Below, in pieces: positions 42,352-51,850 of a DNA stretch of 64,000 bases. Location of the stretch: contig NC_007645.1 in assembly GCF_000012985.1 (NCBI RefSeq), positions 3,006,501-3,070,500 of the forward strand, written 5' to 3'. The DNA comes from Hahella chejuensis KCTC 2396. Its GTDB lineage: Bacteria; Pseudomonadota; Gammaproteobacteria; Pseudomonadales; Oleiphilaceae. The translations under genes were made by a program, and so were the position numbers. A model generated the notes under the pieces. That model was not told the DNA's origin. It saw only the letters and a program-made list of their open reading frames with translations, and did no database searches. The first letter of the stretch is position 1. Each line of letters opens with the position of its first letter.

Positions 42352-45300
42352 CAGAGCACTCCTTCATCCATTTCTTCCGACAGCTTCGCGTCCAACGCCT
42401 CCGGACAGGTCCGTTGCAGCCAGGCGGCGAAAGCGGCCACGCTGGGATAGTCGAACAGGGCCTGCATGCTGATATCGGGAGAGAAGCGGCTTTTCAGGCG
42501 CGACGCCATTTTAATAGCGATCAGGCTGTCGCCGCCCAGGTCATGGAAATTATCGTGTCGTCCCACCACTTTGACCCCCAGCACCTCGCGCCAGATGGCG
42601 GCGATGTCCCGCTCCAGGTCGGTGGCGGGCGCATTGGCGCCGGCGTGTTCATCCGGCGTCGCTTTGGTGAGGCGGCTGTGTTCGACGATGCGTTGCAGGT
42701 TGGCGTCGCGGGCGTCCCGCAACAGGACGTCGATGCGGCGGCGGGACATCAGCACCTGACTGAGTCCACGTTGGGACAGCATGCGCAGGAAGGCGTCGGC
42801 GCCGGTGGCGGGGTCCATGCCGCCCTCCGGGTCCTGGCCGGTTTTCTGGCGATACAGCGCTTCATAAGCGCAGGCCATGCCCACATGCCGCCAGCGTTCC
42901 CAGTTGATGGACAAGGCCGCCACGCCCTGACTTCTGAGCTGATGGGCGAAGGCGTCCACGCAGGAGTTGGAGGCGCAGTACTCGGCGTCGCCGACCCCCG
43001 GCGCCACGGCGCTGGTGGAGGACGATAACGCCACAAAATCCAGGTCCTTGACCGCGAGGGTCGCCAGCAGGTTGCGCACGCCGTGAGTCTTGGCGGCGAA
43101 CTCGCCTTTGCCGGGATCGGGCTGCTTCAACTGTATGGGACCGCGGTTTTCCGAGGCTGCGCAGTGAATCAGGCCATTGATGGGGCCGAAACGCCGCTGC
43201 GCCTGCGTCAGCTGTTCCTGCAGCGCGCTCAGATCGGCAATGTCCAGCTGCAGGGTCATGACCTGGGCGCCAAGACTGCGCAGGCGGCGCAGTTTGGCGC
43301 TGCGGTCGCGAAGGCCGCGCTCCGCGTCGGGGCTGACCAGGGCGAACGGCTCCGCCACGTCAGCGTCGCCGGCGGCCGCCAGAATCAGGCCGCAATCCAC
43401 GTCCTGCGGCGCCATGTCCTCGCCGGGGAAGGCGCGCACGTTTGTATAGCCGAGGCTCTCCAGCAGCTCACGCCATTGCGGCAGGGACAGGAGTGGGCAG
43501 TTCTCCCGCAATCCGTCGGCGAAGCACCACCATCCCGCCGCCAGCCCGTAGGCCATATTGGTCCAGCGCTCAGTGTGGGTGGACTCCAGCAGGCACAGCA
43601 AGCCGCCGGGCGCCAGCAGACGACGGGTCTGACCCATGGTGGCGGGCAGATCCGCGGTGGCGTGCACGGCGTCCAGCTCTATCACCAGATCGAAACTGTG
43701 CGGGTCCAGCCCCTGTTTCTCCGGCGGCAGCGAGGCGTCGTATTTGGCGAAGCGCATTTTGCCCGCCAGAGCGGGGTCTTGCTGAAAGCGTTGTTCCGCC
43801 GCCATCACGAAGCTGCGGCCGATGTCGGTAAACCAGTACTCCACGTTCGCTTCCCGCAGGGCGGGGGCGATCCAGTCGGTGAGAATGCCGGCGCCGGCGC
43901 CGATCTCCAAAATGCGCAAGGGTCTGGCGTCGGGCTGCGCCGCGCGGGCCTGAATCAGTTCCCGCAGCAGACGCTGCAGCAACAGGCCGTACAGGCGGTG
44001 ATGCGTATGCTCCACGGTTTCCGCTGCGGCTTTCTTCAGCTTGTCCCCCTGACCGGAGGGATACAGCACGCTGATCGCGTCCACTTCGCCGGTGAGGGCG
44101 GGACGATAATGGCTGACGCAGTGATCCAGGAATTCCAGCATGGGAGCGAATCCGGGATAGCGCTGACTGACTTGCGCCCGTAGTGCGCCTGGGTCCGGCA
44201 GCTGTTCCAGGGCGGGCGACAGGCGCACTTGATCGTTTTCCAGCTCGACCACGCCGTCCTCCGCCAGAATGGCGAACATCCAGCGGAAGAACTTGTCGAA
44301 GCGCGCGTCCAGGCCGCAGGCGGTCATAAACTTGTCCACGCTGACAGCGTCGGCGCCGTCCATATGCTCCCGCCACAGGGCGCCGATAAACTGGGCCAGA
44401 TAGGCGGAGCACAAGCCATGCAGGTCGGCGCGCAGACCCGGATGAGCGTCCACGCTCTGAATCGCCAGCTCGTCCTTCAGCTCAGTTTCCAGCGCGGCGA
44501 TGCGTTTGGGGTCCGGCAATTGCGCGATGAGGCCGCCCTGATTGGCGTCGGCGTCTTCGCTCCAGGCGGGAGCGGGCTGGCGTCCGGCCAGAATCAGCCT
44601 GGCGCGGCATTGTTGCGCCACGCATTCCGCCAGTTGCAGGCCGATGCCGCCCAGTCCGCCGGTGATCAGGTAGACGCCGTCGTCGCGCAGAGGCAGTTGT
44701 TGCGGGTCGCGGACGGCGCTTGTGGTCGTCGGGGTGAATTCGCACACCCAGCGCTGGTGGCGGGGCGGTTGCGTCGGCGTCAGGCCGCGCAACGCCAATA
44801 ATGGCGTGTCGCCGGGGCGCTGGGCGAGATCAATCAGATCGCGGCACAGTGCTTCCCATTGCGCTTCCGATTGCGGCGGTACGACGTCGATGCATTGACT
44901 CTGCAAGCCGGCGTATTCCAACGGCGCCACTTTGATGGGGCCCATGAGCGCCGCCAATTCCGGGGTGATGGTTTCATCGCCGAGCACTGACTGCGCGGTG
45001 GCGGTGACGGCGCACAGCATGGGCATGGGCGTCGTCAGACTATCGAATTGCTGTATCAGCCGGATCAGACTGCTGTAGCCCAGATTGAGCAATTTCTCGC
45101 TGTGTTCCTGCGGGTCCGCAGCGTTGATTTGAGGGGTGCAGGCCCAGGCGTGCAAGATAAAATCAGGGGATTTGCCGTCCGCCTGCAACTGCGCGAACAA
45201 GGCTTGGAAATCTTCCGTCCGTTCCGGGTCCAGGCGCAGGCAATCCTCGCTTGCGCGGTCTGAACCGGCGGCGGATCGCTCATACGTCGAGCGCACCTGC

Positions 45301-48224
45301 GTCATGCGGTCGCCGCGGCGCTCTATTTCTTCACGCAGACCCCGCGCCATTTGGCTGTCATCCACCAGCACCAGCCAATTGCGGGGTGTGGAGACGGCCT
45401 GTTCATCGCCCGTCTGGCCGGCGATGTCATTGCACAGGGGCAGGCGACGCCAGGACGGCGCGTAGAACCAGTCCCGCAGGGGCGGCTCCGCACGGCTGGC
45501 GCGGGTGGTCGGCGTTGACGCCGGGGTCGTGGGAGGATCTATCCAGTGGCGCTGACGGGCGAAGGGGTAGCCCGGTAAGTGCAGACGCTGGTAGCGACGG
45601 CGGGTCTCCGGCGCGGCGGCATTAATGACGCCTGCATAATAGGCGCGCCAGTCCAGATCGCAACCGCGCCGCCACAGTTCCCCCAGGGTCTCCAGCAGCA
45701 GCTTTTCCGGATGGTCGCGGCGGGACGCCGGCGGAATCAGCGATAAGGCGTCATGCCGCCAGCCCTGTTGATGGGCCAGGGCGGTGAGCGCGCGTCCCGC
45801 GCCCACTTCCACACAGACATCCACGCCTTCCCGCCGCAATGTTTGCAGGCCGTCGGCGAAGCGCACCGGCTCCAGCATGTGGCGCACCCAGTAGTCCGGG
45901 TCCGTAGCCTGCTCCGGACGCAGCAGGTCGCCGCTCAGGTTGCTGACAATGGGTATCTGCGGGGGTTGCAGGCGCAGGCTGCGCAACCGCTCCCGCAGCG
46001 GCTCGGCCACCGGCTCCATGGCCGGAGAGTGGAATGCGCCGCTGGCGTTAAGGCGCTGGCAGGTGACGCCCTCGGCGATCAGGCGCGTCTGCAGTTGTTC
46101 AATCGCCGCCGGCGGGCCGGACAAAGTGCAGCATTCCGGGCTGTTGACCGCCGCCAGGGACAGACGTTGGCCGTACCCTTTGTCGCCGGCGTGGGCGCGC
46201 AGATAAGGAATGATGCTCCCTTCGCCAAGGGAAACCACCAGCATGGCGCCGGCGGCGGTGTCCTGCATCAAACGGCCGCGTTCGACGAGCAGACGCAGGG
46301 CGTCCGGCAGGGCGAACACCTTCGCGAGACAGGCGGCGACGTATTCACCCAGGCTGTGACCCAGTAACGCATCAGGTTGCAGCCCCCAGCTTTGCAGCAG
46401 ACGCGCCAGAGCATACTCCAGCGCGAAGTTCAGCGGTTGCGCCAGGGCGGTGGGAGTGAGCGCGCGGTCTTTTTCCTTGTCGTCGCAAAGCAGCGAGCGG
46501 ATATCCCGGTTCAGCAAAGGTTGCAGCAGGTCCGCGCATTGATCCAGATCACGGCGAAAAGACGCGTAGCGACGATACAGGGACCTGGCCATCCCCGCGT
46601 ATTGAGAGCCTTGGCCGGTGAGCAGAAACGCCAGTTTGTGAATAGGGCGCTCTTCCGGGTGGGTTCTTTCGTGAAAGTCCGCCGCCTCGCCGTGGCAAAC
46701 TGCATAAGCGCGCTGCTCCAGGCGGCGGCGTCCGCAGGCCAGGGTGAAGGCGACGTCCGGCAACGCCCGCGCCGGCAGGTCGTGTAAATGCTCGCGTAAT
46801 TGCGCCTGCGCCTGTTTCAGCGCGGTGTCCGTGCGGGCGGAGACCAGCAGCAGTTGCGGCAGGGTTGCCTCCGTATCCTGTGCGGCGTGGGGCCGCGCGT
46901 ACGCGTCCGGGGCCTGCTCCAGCACCACATGGGAGTTGGTGCCGCCGACGCCGAACGAGCTGACGCCGGCGCGCCGGGGCAGGTGCGCCGGCCAGTCCAC
47001 GGTTTCGGCGTTGACGAAAAATGGACTGTTCTCCAGATCCAGCTTGGGGTTAGGACGCTGGAAGTGGCGGGAGGAGGGAATCTTGCCGTGTTTGATCGCC
47101 AGAGCCGCCTTGATCAGGCCCGCCATGCCGGCGGCGGTGTCCAGATGGCCAAAGTTGGTTTTCACCGATCCCAGGGCGCAGAAGCCTTTGCGCGCGGTGG
47201 TCAGGCGGAAGGCTTTGGTCAGCGCCGCCACTTCGATGGGGTCGCCCAGGGGCGTGCCGGTGCCGTGGGCTTCCACGTAGCTGATGGTGTCTGCGGAGAT
47301 GTCCGCCAGCGCCTGCGCCTCCGCGATCACCGCCGCCTCGCCGTCCACGCTGGGAGCGGTGTAGCCGATTTTGTCGGCGCCGTCGTTGTTGATGGCGCTG
47401 CCGCGAATCACCGCATAAATATCATCACCGTCCTCCAGCGCATCTTCCAGACGCCGCAGCAACACCACGCCCACGCCGCTGCCGCCCACCACGCCCTGGG
47501 CGTCGGCGTCAAAAGCGCGACATTGACCGTCGGGGGAGGGAATGCCGCCTTCCTGATACAGATAGCCTTCTTCCTGAGGCGCGCGCAGCGTGGAGGCGCC
47601 GGCCAGGGCCATGTCGCACTGGCAGGACAGCAGGCTCTGGCAGGCCAGATGCACCGCCACCAGTGAGGTGGAGCAGGCGGTGTTGACGTTGAAGCTGGGT
47701 CCTTTCAGATCCATCTTGTAGCTGACCCGGGTGGCGGCGAAGTCCTTGTCGTTGCCGATCAGCAGTTGATAATCCATGTCCGGTCCGGTGTATTCCGGGT
47801 GTGGAATGATATTGCGCAGGATATAGGTGGGCATGCCCACGCCGGCGAAAACGCCGATGCGGTTTTCCTCGCCCTGGCCGGTATGCCCGGCGTCCTCCAG
47901 CGCGCGCCAGCAACTCTCCAGAAACAGCCGATGCTGCGGGTCCATCATTTCCGCTTCCCGGGGCGTATAACCGAAGAAAGCGGCGTCGAATTTATCGTAA
48001 TCGTTGACCACGCCTTTGATGGGAACGTAGTCCGGGTGGTCGATCAGCGCGGCGGGAACCCCCGCCTGCAATAGTTGCTCACGGGTGAAGCGGGTGGTGG
48101 AGACAACGCCGTCGAGCAGGTTGCGCCAGAACCCTTCGATGTCGTCCGCGCCGGGAAAACGGCACGCCATGCCGACAATGGCGATAGCGTCCGCTGGGAT
48201 GTCTTGGGATAGAGTGTCCGTCAT
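42351..48224 (-). CDS. PKS module, KS-AT-KR split by a methyltransferase-ACP
   Basis: 1957 residues. KS: VNTACSTSL (Cys about 183), VEAHGTGTPLGDP, NFGHLDTAAG, all catalytic residues present. AT: LLGHSLGEYVAA (about 623) and SGAFHSPAM, the malonyl type. The ketoreductase begins with LITGGLGGIG (about 1190) and LILAGR. It is then interrupted by about 400 residues with a SAM-dependent C-methyltransferase (ILEIGAGAG about 1440, DAVHATADLPATM, RLLAPGGLLCLLE), and resumes with GAQVMTLQLDIADL and the catalytic LSSSTSAVAPG...EYCASN (about 1737-1755). ACP in NFHDLGGDSLIA (about 1900). There is no DH or ER. It should add an alpha-methyl, beta-hydroxy ketide. The acidic C-terminus (SEEMDEGVL) suits the TubC domain of the next protein. 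Confidence 0.93.
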   Translation of the reverse strand: MTDTLSQDIPADAIAIVGMACRFPGADDIEGFWRNLLDGVVSTTRFTREQLLQAGVPAALIDHPDYVPIKGVVNDYDKFDAAFFGYTPREAEMMDPQHRLFLESCWRALEDAGHTGQGEENRIGVFAGVGMPTYILRNIIPHPEYTGPDMDYQLLIGNDKDFAATRVSYKMDLKGPSFNVNTACSTSLVAVHLACQSLLSCQCDMALAGASTLRAPQEEGYLYQEGGIPSPDGQCRAFDADAQGVVGGSGVGVVLLRRLEDALEDGDDIYAVIRGSAINNDGADKIGYTAPSVDGEAAVIAEAQALADISADTISYVEAHGTGTPLGDPIEVAALTKAFRLTTARKGFCALGSVKTNFGHLDTAAGMAGLIKAALAIKHGKIPSSRHFQRPNPKLDLENSPFFVNAETVDWPAHLPRRAGVSSFGVGGTNSHVVLEQAPDAYARPHAAQDTEATLPQLLLVSARTDTALKQAQAQLREHLHDLPARALPDVAFTLACGRRRLEQRAYAVCHGEAADFHERTHPEERPIHKLAFLLTGQGSQYAGMARSLYRRYASFRRDLDQCADLLQPLLNRDIRSLLCDDKEKDRALTPTALAQPLNFALEYALARLLQSWGLQPDALLGHSLGEYVAACLAKVFALPDALRLLVERGRLMQDTAAGAMLVVSLGEGSIIPYLRAHAGDKGYGQRLSLAAVNSPECCTLSGPPAAIEQLQTRLIAEGVTCQRLNASGAFHSPAMEPVAEPLRERLRSLRLQPPQIPIVSNLSGDLLRPEQATDPDYWVRHMLEPVRFADGLQTLRREGVDVCVEVGAGRALTALAHQQGWRHDALSLIPPASRRDHPEKLLLETLGELWRRGCDLDWRAYYAGVINAAAPETRRRYQRLHLPGYPFARQRHWIDPPTTPASTPTTRASRAEPPLRDWFYAPSWRRLPLCNDIAGQTGDEQAVSTPRNWLVLVDDSQMARGLREEIERRGDRMTQVRSTYERSAAGSDRASEDCLRLDPERTEDFQALFAQLQADGKSPDFILHAWACTPQINAADPQEHSEKLLNLGYSSLIRLIQQFDSLTTPMPMLCAVTATAQSVLGDETITPELAALMGPIKVAPLEYAGLQSQCIDVVPPQSEAQWEALCRDLIDLAQRPGDTPLLALRGLTPTQPPRHQRWVCEFTPTTTSAVRDPQQLPLRDDGVYLITGGLGGIGLQLAECVAQQCRARLILAGRQPAPAWSEDADANQGGLIAQLPDPKRIAALETELKDELAIQSVDAHPGLRADLHGLCSAYLAQFIGALWREHMDGADAVSVDKFMTACGLDARFDKFFRWMFAILAEDGVVELENDQVRLSPALEQLPDPGALRAQVSQRYPGFAPMLEFLDHCVSHYRPALTGEVDAISVLYPSGQGDKLKKAAAETVEHTHHRLYGLLLQRLLRELIQARAAQPDARPLRILEIGAGAGILTDWIAPALREANVEYWFTDIGRSFVMAAEQRFQQDPALAGKMRFAKYDASLPPEKQGLDPHSFDLVIELDAVHATADLPATMGQTRRLLAPGGLLCLLESTHTERWTNMAYGLAAGWWCFADGLRENCPLLSLPQWRELLESLGYTNVRAFPGEDMAPQDVDCGLILAAAGDADVAEPFALVSPDAERGLRDRSAKLRRLRSLGAQVMTLQLDIADLSALQEQLTQAQRRFGPINGLIHCAASENRGPIQLKQPDPGKGEFAAKTHGVRNLLATLAVKDLDFVALSSSTSAVAPGVGDAEYCASNSCVDAFAHQLRSQGVAALSINWERWRHVGMACAYEALYRQKTGQDPEGGMDPATGADAFLRMLSQRGLSQVLMSRRRIDVLLRDARDANLQRIVEHSRLTKATPDEHAGANAPATDLERDIAAIWREVLGVKVVGRHDNFHDLGGDSLIAIKMASRLKSRFSPDISMQALFDYPSVAAFAAWLQRTCPEALDAKLSEEMDEGVL

Positions 48225-48246
48225 GGTCGTATTCTTTTTCTTCCGT

Positions 48247-51200
48247 TTATTGTTCTTGCATTTGCTTGATTGGCGGCGACTGACTCACAGCGCGGGCGTC
48301 GGCCTGTCGGCGACGCGCCTTGCGCTGCCGGTCCACGCGCTGGGCGACGCTGTCCCGCAATGCGGCGCGTTCGTTCTCCTCACCGCCGCCTTCCTGCTCC
48401 GCCAGATGGGCGGCGAGCTGGGCGATGGTGGGATAGTTGAACAAAGCGGTCAGCGGCGTCCGGAACGCCAGGCGCAGCAGGCGCTCATAAACCCGCGTCA
48501 GCAGCAGGGAGTAGCCGCCGATGTCGAAAAAGTTGTCATGGATACTGATGCGTTCCTGTCCTAATACGTCGCGCCAGATGGCGGCGATTTCCTGTTCAAG
48601 ACGCGTGCGGGGCGCCTGAAACATGGCGGAGGAAACCCGGTTGGGCGTGGCCTGGGGCAGACGTTTGCGATCAATTTTGCCGTTGCCGTTGAGGGGCAGT
48701 TCCGACAGGATCATATAACTGGTGGGCGCCATGTACTCCGGCAGCTTGCTCCGGACCAGCTTGCGCAATTCCTCGAACAGACCGGCGGCGTCTTCCGGCG
48801 CGCGGCGCACAACGATAAACGCGGCCAGATATTCGCCGCCATCCTCCGCGTATTGCTTGCACACCACCGCCTGATTCACCAGCGCGTGCTCGGTGAGCAG
48901 CGATTCGATTTCTCCCGGCTCGATGCGGAACCCACGCAGCTTGATCTGAAAGTCGCTGCGTCCCAGGTAGTCGATGGCGCCGTCCGCGCGGCGTCTCACC
49001 AGATCGCCGGTTTTGTAAACGCGTCCCCGGCACAGCGGGTGCGTCATGTGGACGAAGCGCTCCGCGTTAAGCTCAGGACGGCCCAGATAACCCCGGGTGA
49101 TCCCGGCGCCGGCGATGCACAGTTCGCCGGCGACCCCCGCCGGGGCGGGCTCGCCAAAGGCGTCGATGACGTACAGTTGATAGTTGGCCAGGGGCGCGCC
49201 GATAGGCAGCGTCGCCAGTTCCGCGTCCGCGCCGGTGACCCGGTGGATGGAGGACCAGACGGTGGCCTCCGTCGGACCATAAAAATTCCATACCGGCAGA
49301 CCGAATTTTAATATCGGCGAAACCAGGCGGCCGGGAAACGCCTCGCCGCCGCAGCAGAATGCGCGCAAGCGATAAGGAAACGCCTCGTCATCCCGGGTCG
49401 CCGCCAGCAGTTTCTCCATATTGCTCGGCGTCAGGTTCAGCACGGTGGCGTTCTCCCTGCGCAGCAGCCGGGCGAGGGCGTGAGGGTTATGACGCTCTTC
49501 CTCAGTGGTCACCAGCAGCGTGCCGCCGTACAGCAGACAGCCCCAGATCTCCCAGACCGAGAAGTCGAATGCGTAGGAGTGGAACAGCGTCCATACGTCG
49601 TCCGCCGAAAATTCCACGATGGGTTGCAGCGCCGCCAGCATGTTCAGCACGTTACGGTGCTCGATAGGCGTGGCCTTGGGCGCGCCGGTGGAGCCTGAGG
49701 TGAAGATGGCGTAAGCGAGATGATCCGGGCGCGCCGGGTTGCCCGGCGTCGGTACGCCGCAGCGGCAGGGCGGGCCACTCAGATGGTCGCCCTCATGCAG
49801 ATGACGTAACGGATCGCTGCACTTGGGATCGTTGCGCAACAGGCGGTCCAGACGCACCAGGGTGCAGCCTTCGGGCAGATCCAGCGCCAGGTCCGAGTGG
49901 GTGACCGCCAATGCGACGTTGGCGCTGGCGAGCATATCGGCGATGCGGTCGCGGGGGTTGGCAGGATCGATAGGCAGGTAGGCGGCGCCGGATTTCAGCA
50001 CTCCGGCGAGCGCCACGATCATGTCCACGCTGCGCCCCATGTAGACCGCCACCAGGGTGTCCGGGGCGACGCCAAGGTGCTGTAACTGCAACGCCAGCAG
50101 GGTGGCGCGCCGGTCCAGCTCGAGATAACTGATGCGCTCGTCGCCGCAGACCACCGCGGTTTTATGAGGGTGCGCCAACGTCGCTTCCCGCAGCAGGTCG
50201 GTCATGCGCCGGTCGCTGGGCAGTTCCTGCAAAGTGGCGGCGGCGTCGTTCCACTGCTGGGTCTCCGCCGCCGTTAACATGGGCAGCCGCAGCGGCGGAG
50301 TATCCAGGCCTTTCGGCAGCTCCGCCAGCAGCTTACGATAATGTCCGATCATGCGCCGGATAGAGGCGGCTTCGAACAGGCTGCTGTTGTAGACGAACTG
50401 ACCCTGCAGCTCGCCGTCCACTTCCCACAGATGCGCTTCCAGGTCCACGCTGACGTTGCGGCGTTTCAGCGCCAGCGGCTCGATCAACAATCCGCGCAGG
50501 CTCAGCTCCGGGTGCGGCGTGTGGCGCGGCGAGTTCTGCAGGGCGAATATCACCTGCACCAGCGGATTATGAGAGAGATCCCGCTCCGGCCGCAGCGCCT
50601 CCACCAGTTTTTCAAAGGGAAGTTCCTGGCGCTCCATGGCTCCGGCGCAGAAATCCCGCACCTGATCCAGGTATTCCGAGGTGGTGGCGCAGGCGCCGGG
50701 TCGCAGGCGCAAGGGCAGGGTGTTGGCGAAATAGCCGAGCAGCCCCTCTACTTCACGGCGGTTGCGATTGGCCACCGGGGAGCCGATCAGCAGGTCGTCC
50801 TGGCCGCTGTGGCGCGCCGCCAGCACGCCAAACGCCGCCAGCGTGGCCATGTACAGCGTCAGGCTGTGACGGCGGCACAGGTCTTTCAGCGGTTGCAGCA
50901 AGGTGGCGGGAATCGTGAAATGCTCCACGTCGCCCTGAAAGTTCTGCACCGGCGGGCGCGGATAATCCAGCGGCAGCTCCAGACGCAGGGGCGCGCCCAG
51001 CAGTCGCGGCAGCCACCAGTCCAGTTCCGGCGGGCTGGCGTTGCGGGCGTAGCGTCGCTGTTGCCACGCCGCGTAATCGCCATATTGAATAGGGAGCGCC
51101 GGCAGTGCGGGCGGACGATTCTGGGAAATGGCGTTATACAGGGCGGAGATTTCCTCCACCATGACGCCGATGGACCAGCCGTCGGTGACGATATGATGCA

Positions 51201-51822
51201 GGGTGATGAGCAGCACGTGGTCCTGGGCGCCTTTACGCAGCAACTGCATGCGCAACATCGGCCCCAGTTTCAGATTAAAGGGCTCGAACGCCGCCGACGC
51301 CGCCAGTTCCTGGATGCGCCGATCCTGTTCCTCCGCGGGCAGGGCGGACAGGTCCAGCTCCGTCAGATCCACGCAGGGCAGCGGTTCAATAAACACCGCC
51401 TCGCTGTCCGGGTAGCGCGTGCGCAGCACTTCGTGACGCACCATGAGGGCGCGCAGACTTTTGCGCAGCGCATCCACGTCCAACGGGCCCTGCAGACGCA
51501 TGGCGGTGGGCATGTTATAGCCGTGTCCGCCGCCCTCGAGCTGGTCGAGGAACCACAGGCGCTGTTGTCCGAACGACAGCGGCGGCGGCTGCTCGCGCCC
51601 GGCGGGCGTTATGGTTTCGACGTCGGCGCCGCTCTGTCGCTGCAAAAAGCGGATGACTTCGTCCTTGCGGGACTTCAGTTCGTCAATCAGTCCGGCGATG
51701 GCTGGGTCCTGTAACCGTCCGGCGGGCGCGTTCAGTTTCAACGCGCCCTGATCCAGTCGCAAGCGCACATCGCTTGCCGCCAGTTGGGCGAGAAAATTAT
51801 GAATTCCTGACTCCATAGTCAC
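48247..51822 (-). CDS. NRPS module, TubC-type docking-C-A(Thr-like?)-PCP
   Basis: 1191 residues. Residues 1-65 (GIHNFLAQLAASDVRLRLDQG...) are a TubC-type docking domain, fitting a preceding PKS. C active site LHHIVTDGWS (about 211). Adenylation core FTSGSTGAPKA (about 711, Ala replaces the usual final Gly), with a 20-residue insertion rich in Cys/Pro just before it. Pocket code read as DFWNCGFVWK, seven of ten to threonine (DFWNIGMVHK), with Phe and Trp where Met and His are expected. The substrate is therefore unsure and perhaps bulkier. PCP serine in DNFFDIGGYSLLL (about 1102), where Tyr replaces the usual His. The tail is Arg-rich (DRQRKARRRQADAR) and may dock to the following PKS. Start is GTG with GGGAG 6 bases upstream; the ATG two codons later is possible. 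Confidence 0.92.
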   Translation of the reverse strand: MTMESGIHNFLAQLAASDVRLRLDQGALKLNAPAGRLQDPAIAGLIDELKSRKDEVIRFLQRQSGADVETITPAGREQPPPLSFGQQRLWFLDQLEGGGHGYNMPTAMRLQGPLDVDALRKSLRALMVRHEVLRTRYPDSEAVFIEPLPCVDLTELDLSALPAEEQDRRIQELAASAAFEPFNLKLGPMLRMQLLRKGAQDHVLLITLHHIVTDGWSIGVMVEEISALYNAISQNRPPALPALPIQYGDYAAWQQRRYARNASPPELDWWLPRLLGAPLRLELPLDYPRPPVQNFQGDVEHFTIPATLLQPLKDLCRRHSLTLYMATLAAFGVLAARHSGQDDLLIGSPVANRNRREVEGLLGYFANTLPLRLRPGACATTSEYLDQVRDFCAGAMERQELPFEKLVEALRPERDLSHNPLVQVIFALQNSPRHTPHPELSLRGLLIEPLALKRRNVSVDLEAHLWEVDGELQGQFVYNSSLFEAASIRRMIGHYRKLLAELPKGLDTPPLRLPMLTAAETQQWNDAAATLQELPSDRRMTDLLREATLAHPHKTAVVCGDERISYLELDRRATLLALQLQHLGVAPDTLVAVYMGRSVDMIVALAGVLKSGAAYLPIDPANPRDRIADMLASANVALAVTHSDLALDLPEGCTLVRLDRLLRNDPKCSDPLRHLHEGDHLSGPPCRCGVPTPGNPARPDHLAYAIFTSGSTGAPKATPIEHRNVLNMLAALQPIVEFSADDVWTLFHSYAFDFSVWEIWGCLLYGGTLLVTTEEERHNPHALARLLRRENATVLNLTPSNMEKLLAATRDDEAFPYRLRAFCCGGEAFPGRLVSPILKFGLPVWNFYGPTEATVWSSIHRVTGADAELATLPIGAPLANYQLYVIDAFGEPAPAGVAGELCIAGAGITRGYLGRPELNAERFVHMTHPLCRGRVYKTGDLVRRRADGAIDYLGRSDFQIKLRGFRIEPGEIESLLTEHALVNQAVVCKQYAEDGGEYLAAFIVVRRAPEDAAGLFEELRKLVRSKLPEYMAPTSYMILSELPLNGNGKIDRKRLPQATPNRVSSAMFQAPRTRLEQEIAAIWRDVLGQERISIHDNFFDIGGYSLLLTRVYERLLRLAFRTPLTALFNYPTIAQLAAHLAEQEGGGEENERAALRDSVAQRVDRQRKARRRQADARAVSQSPPIKQMQEQ

Positions 51823-51850
51823 CCAACACTCCCTTTGTCTGTCGTTGTCT

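Noticed and set aside
43083-44183. 366-codon plus-strand frame
   Set aside because: Antisense to the methyltransferase-containing PKS; no recognisable content.
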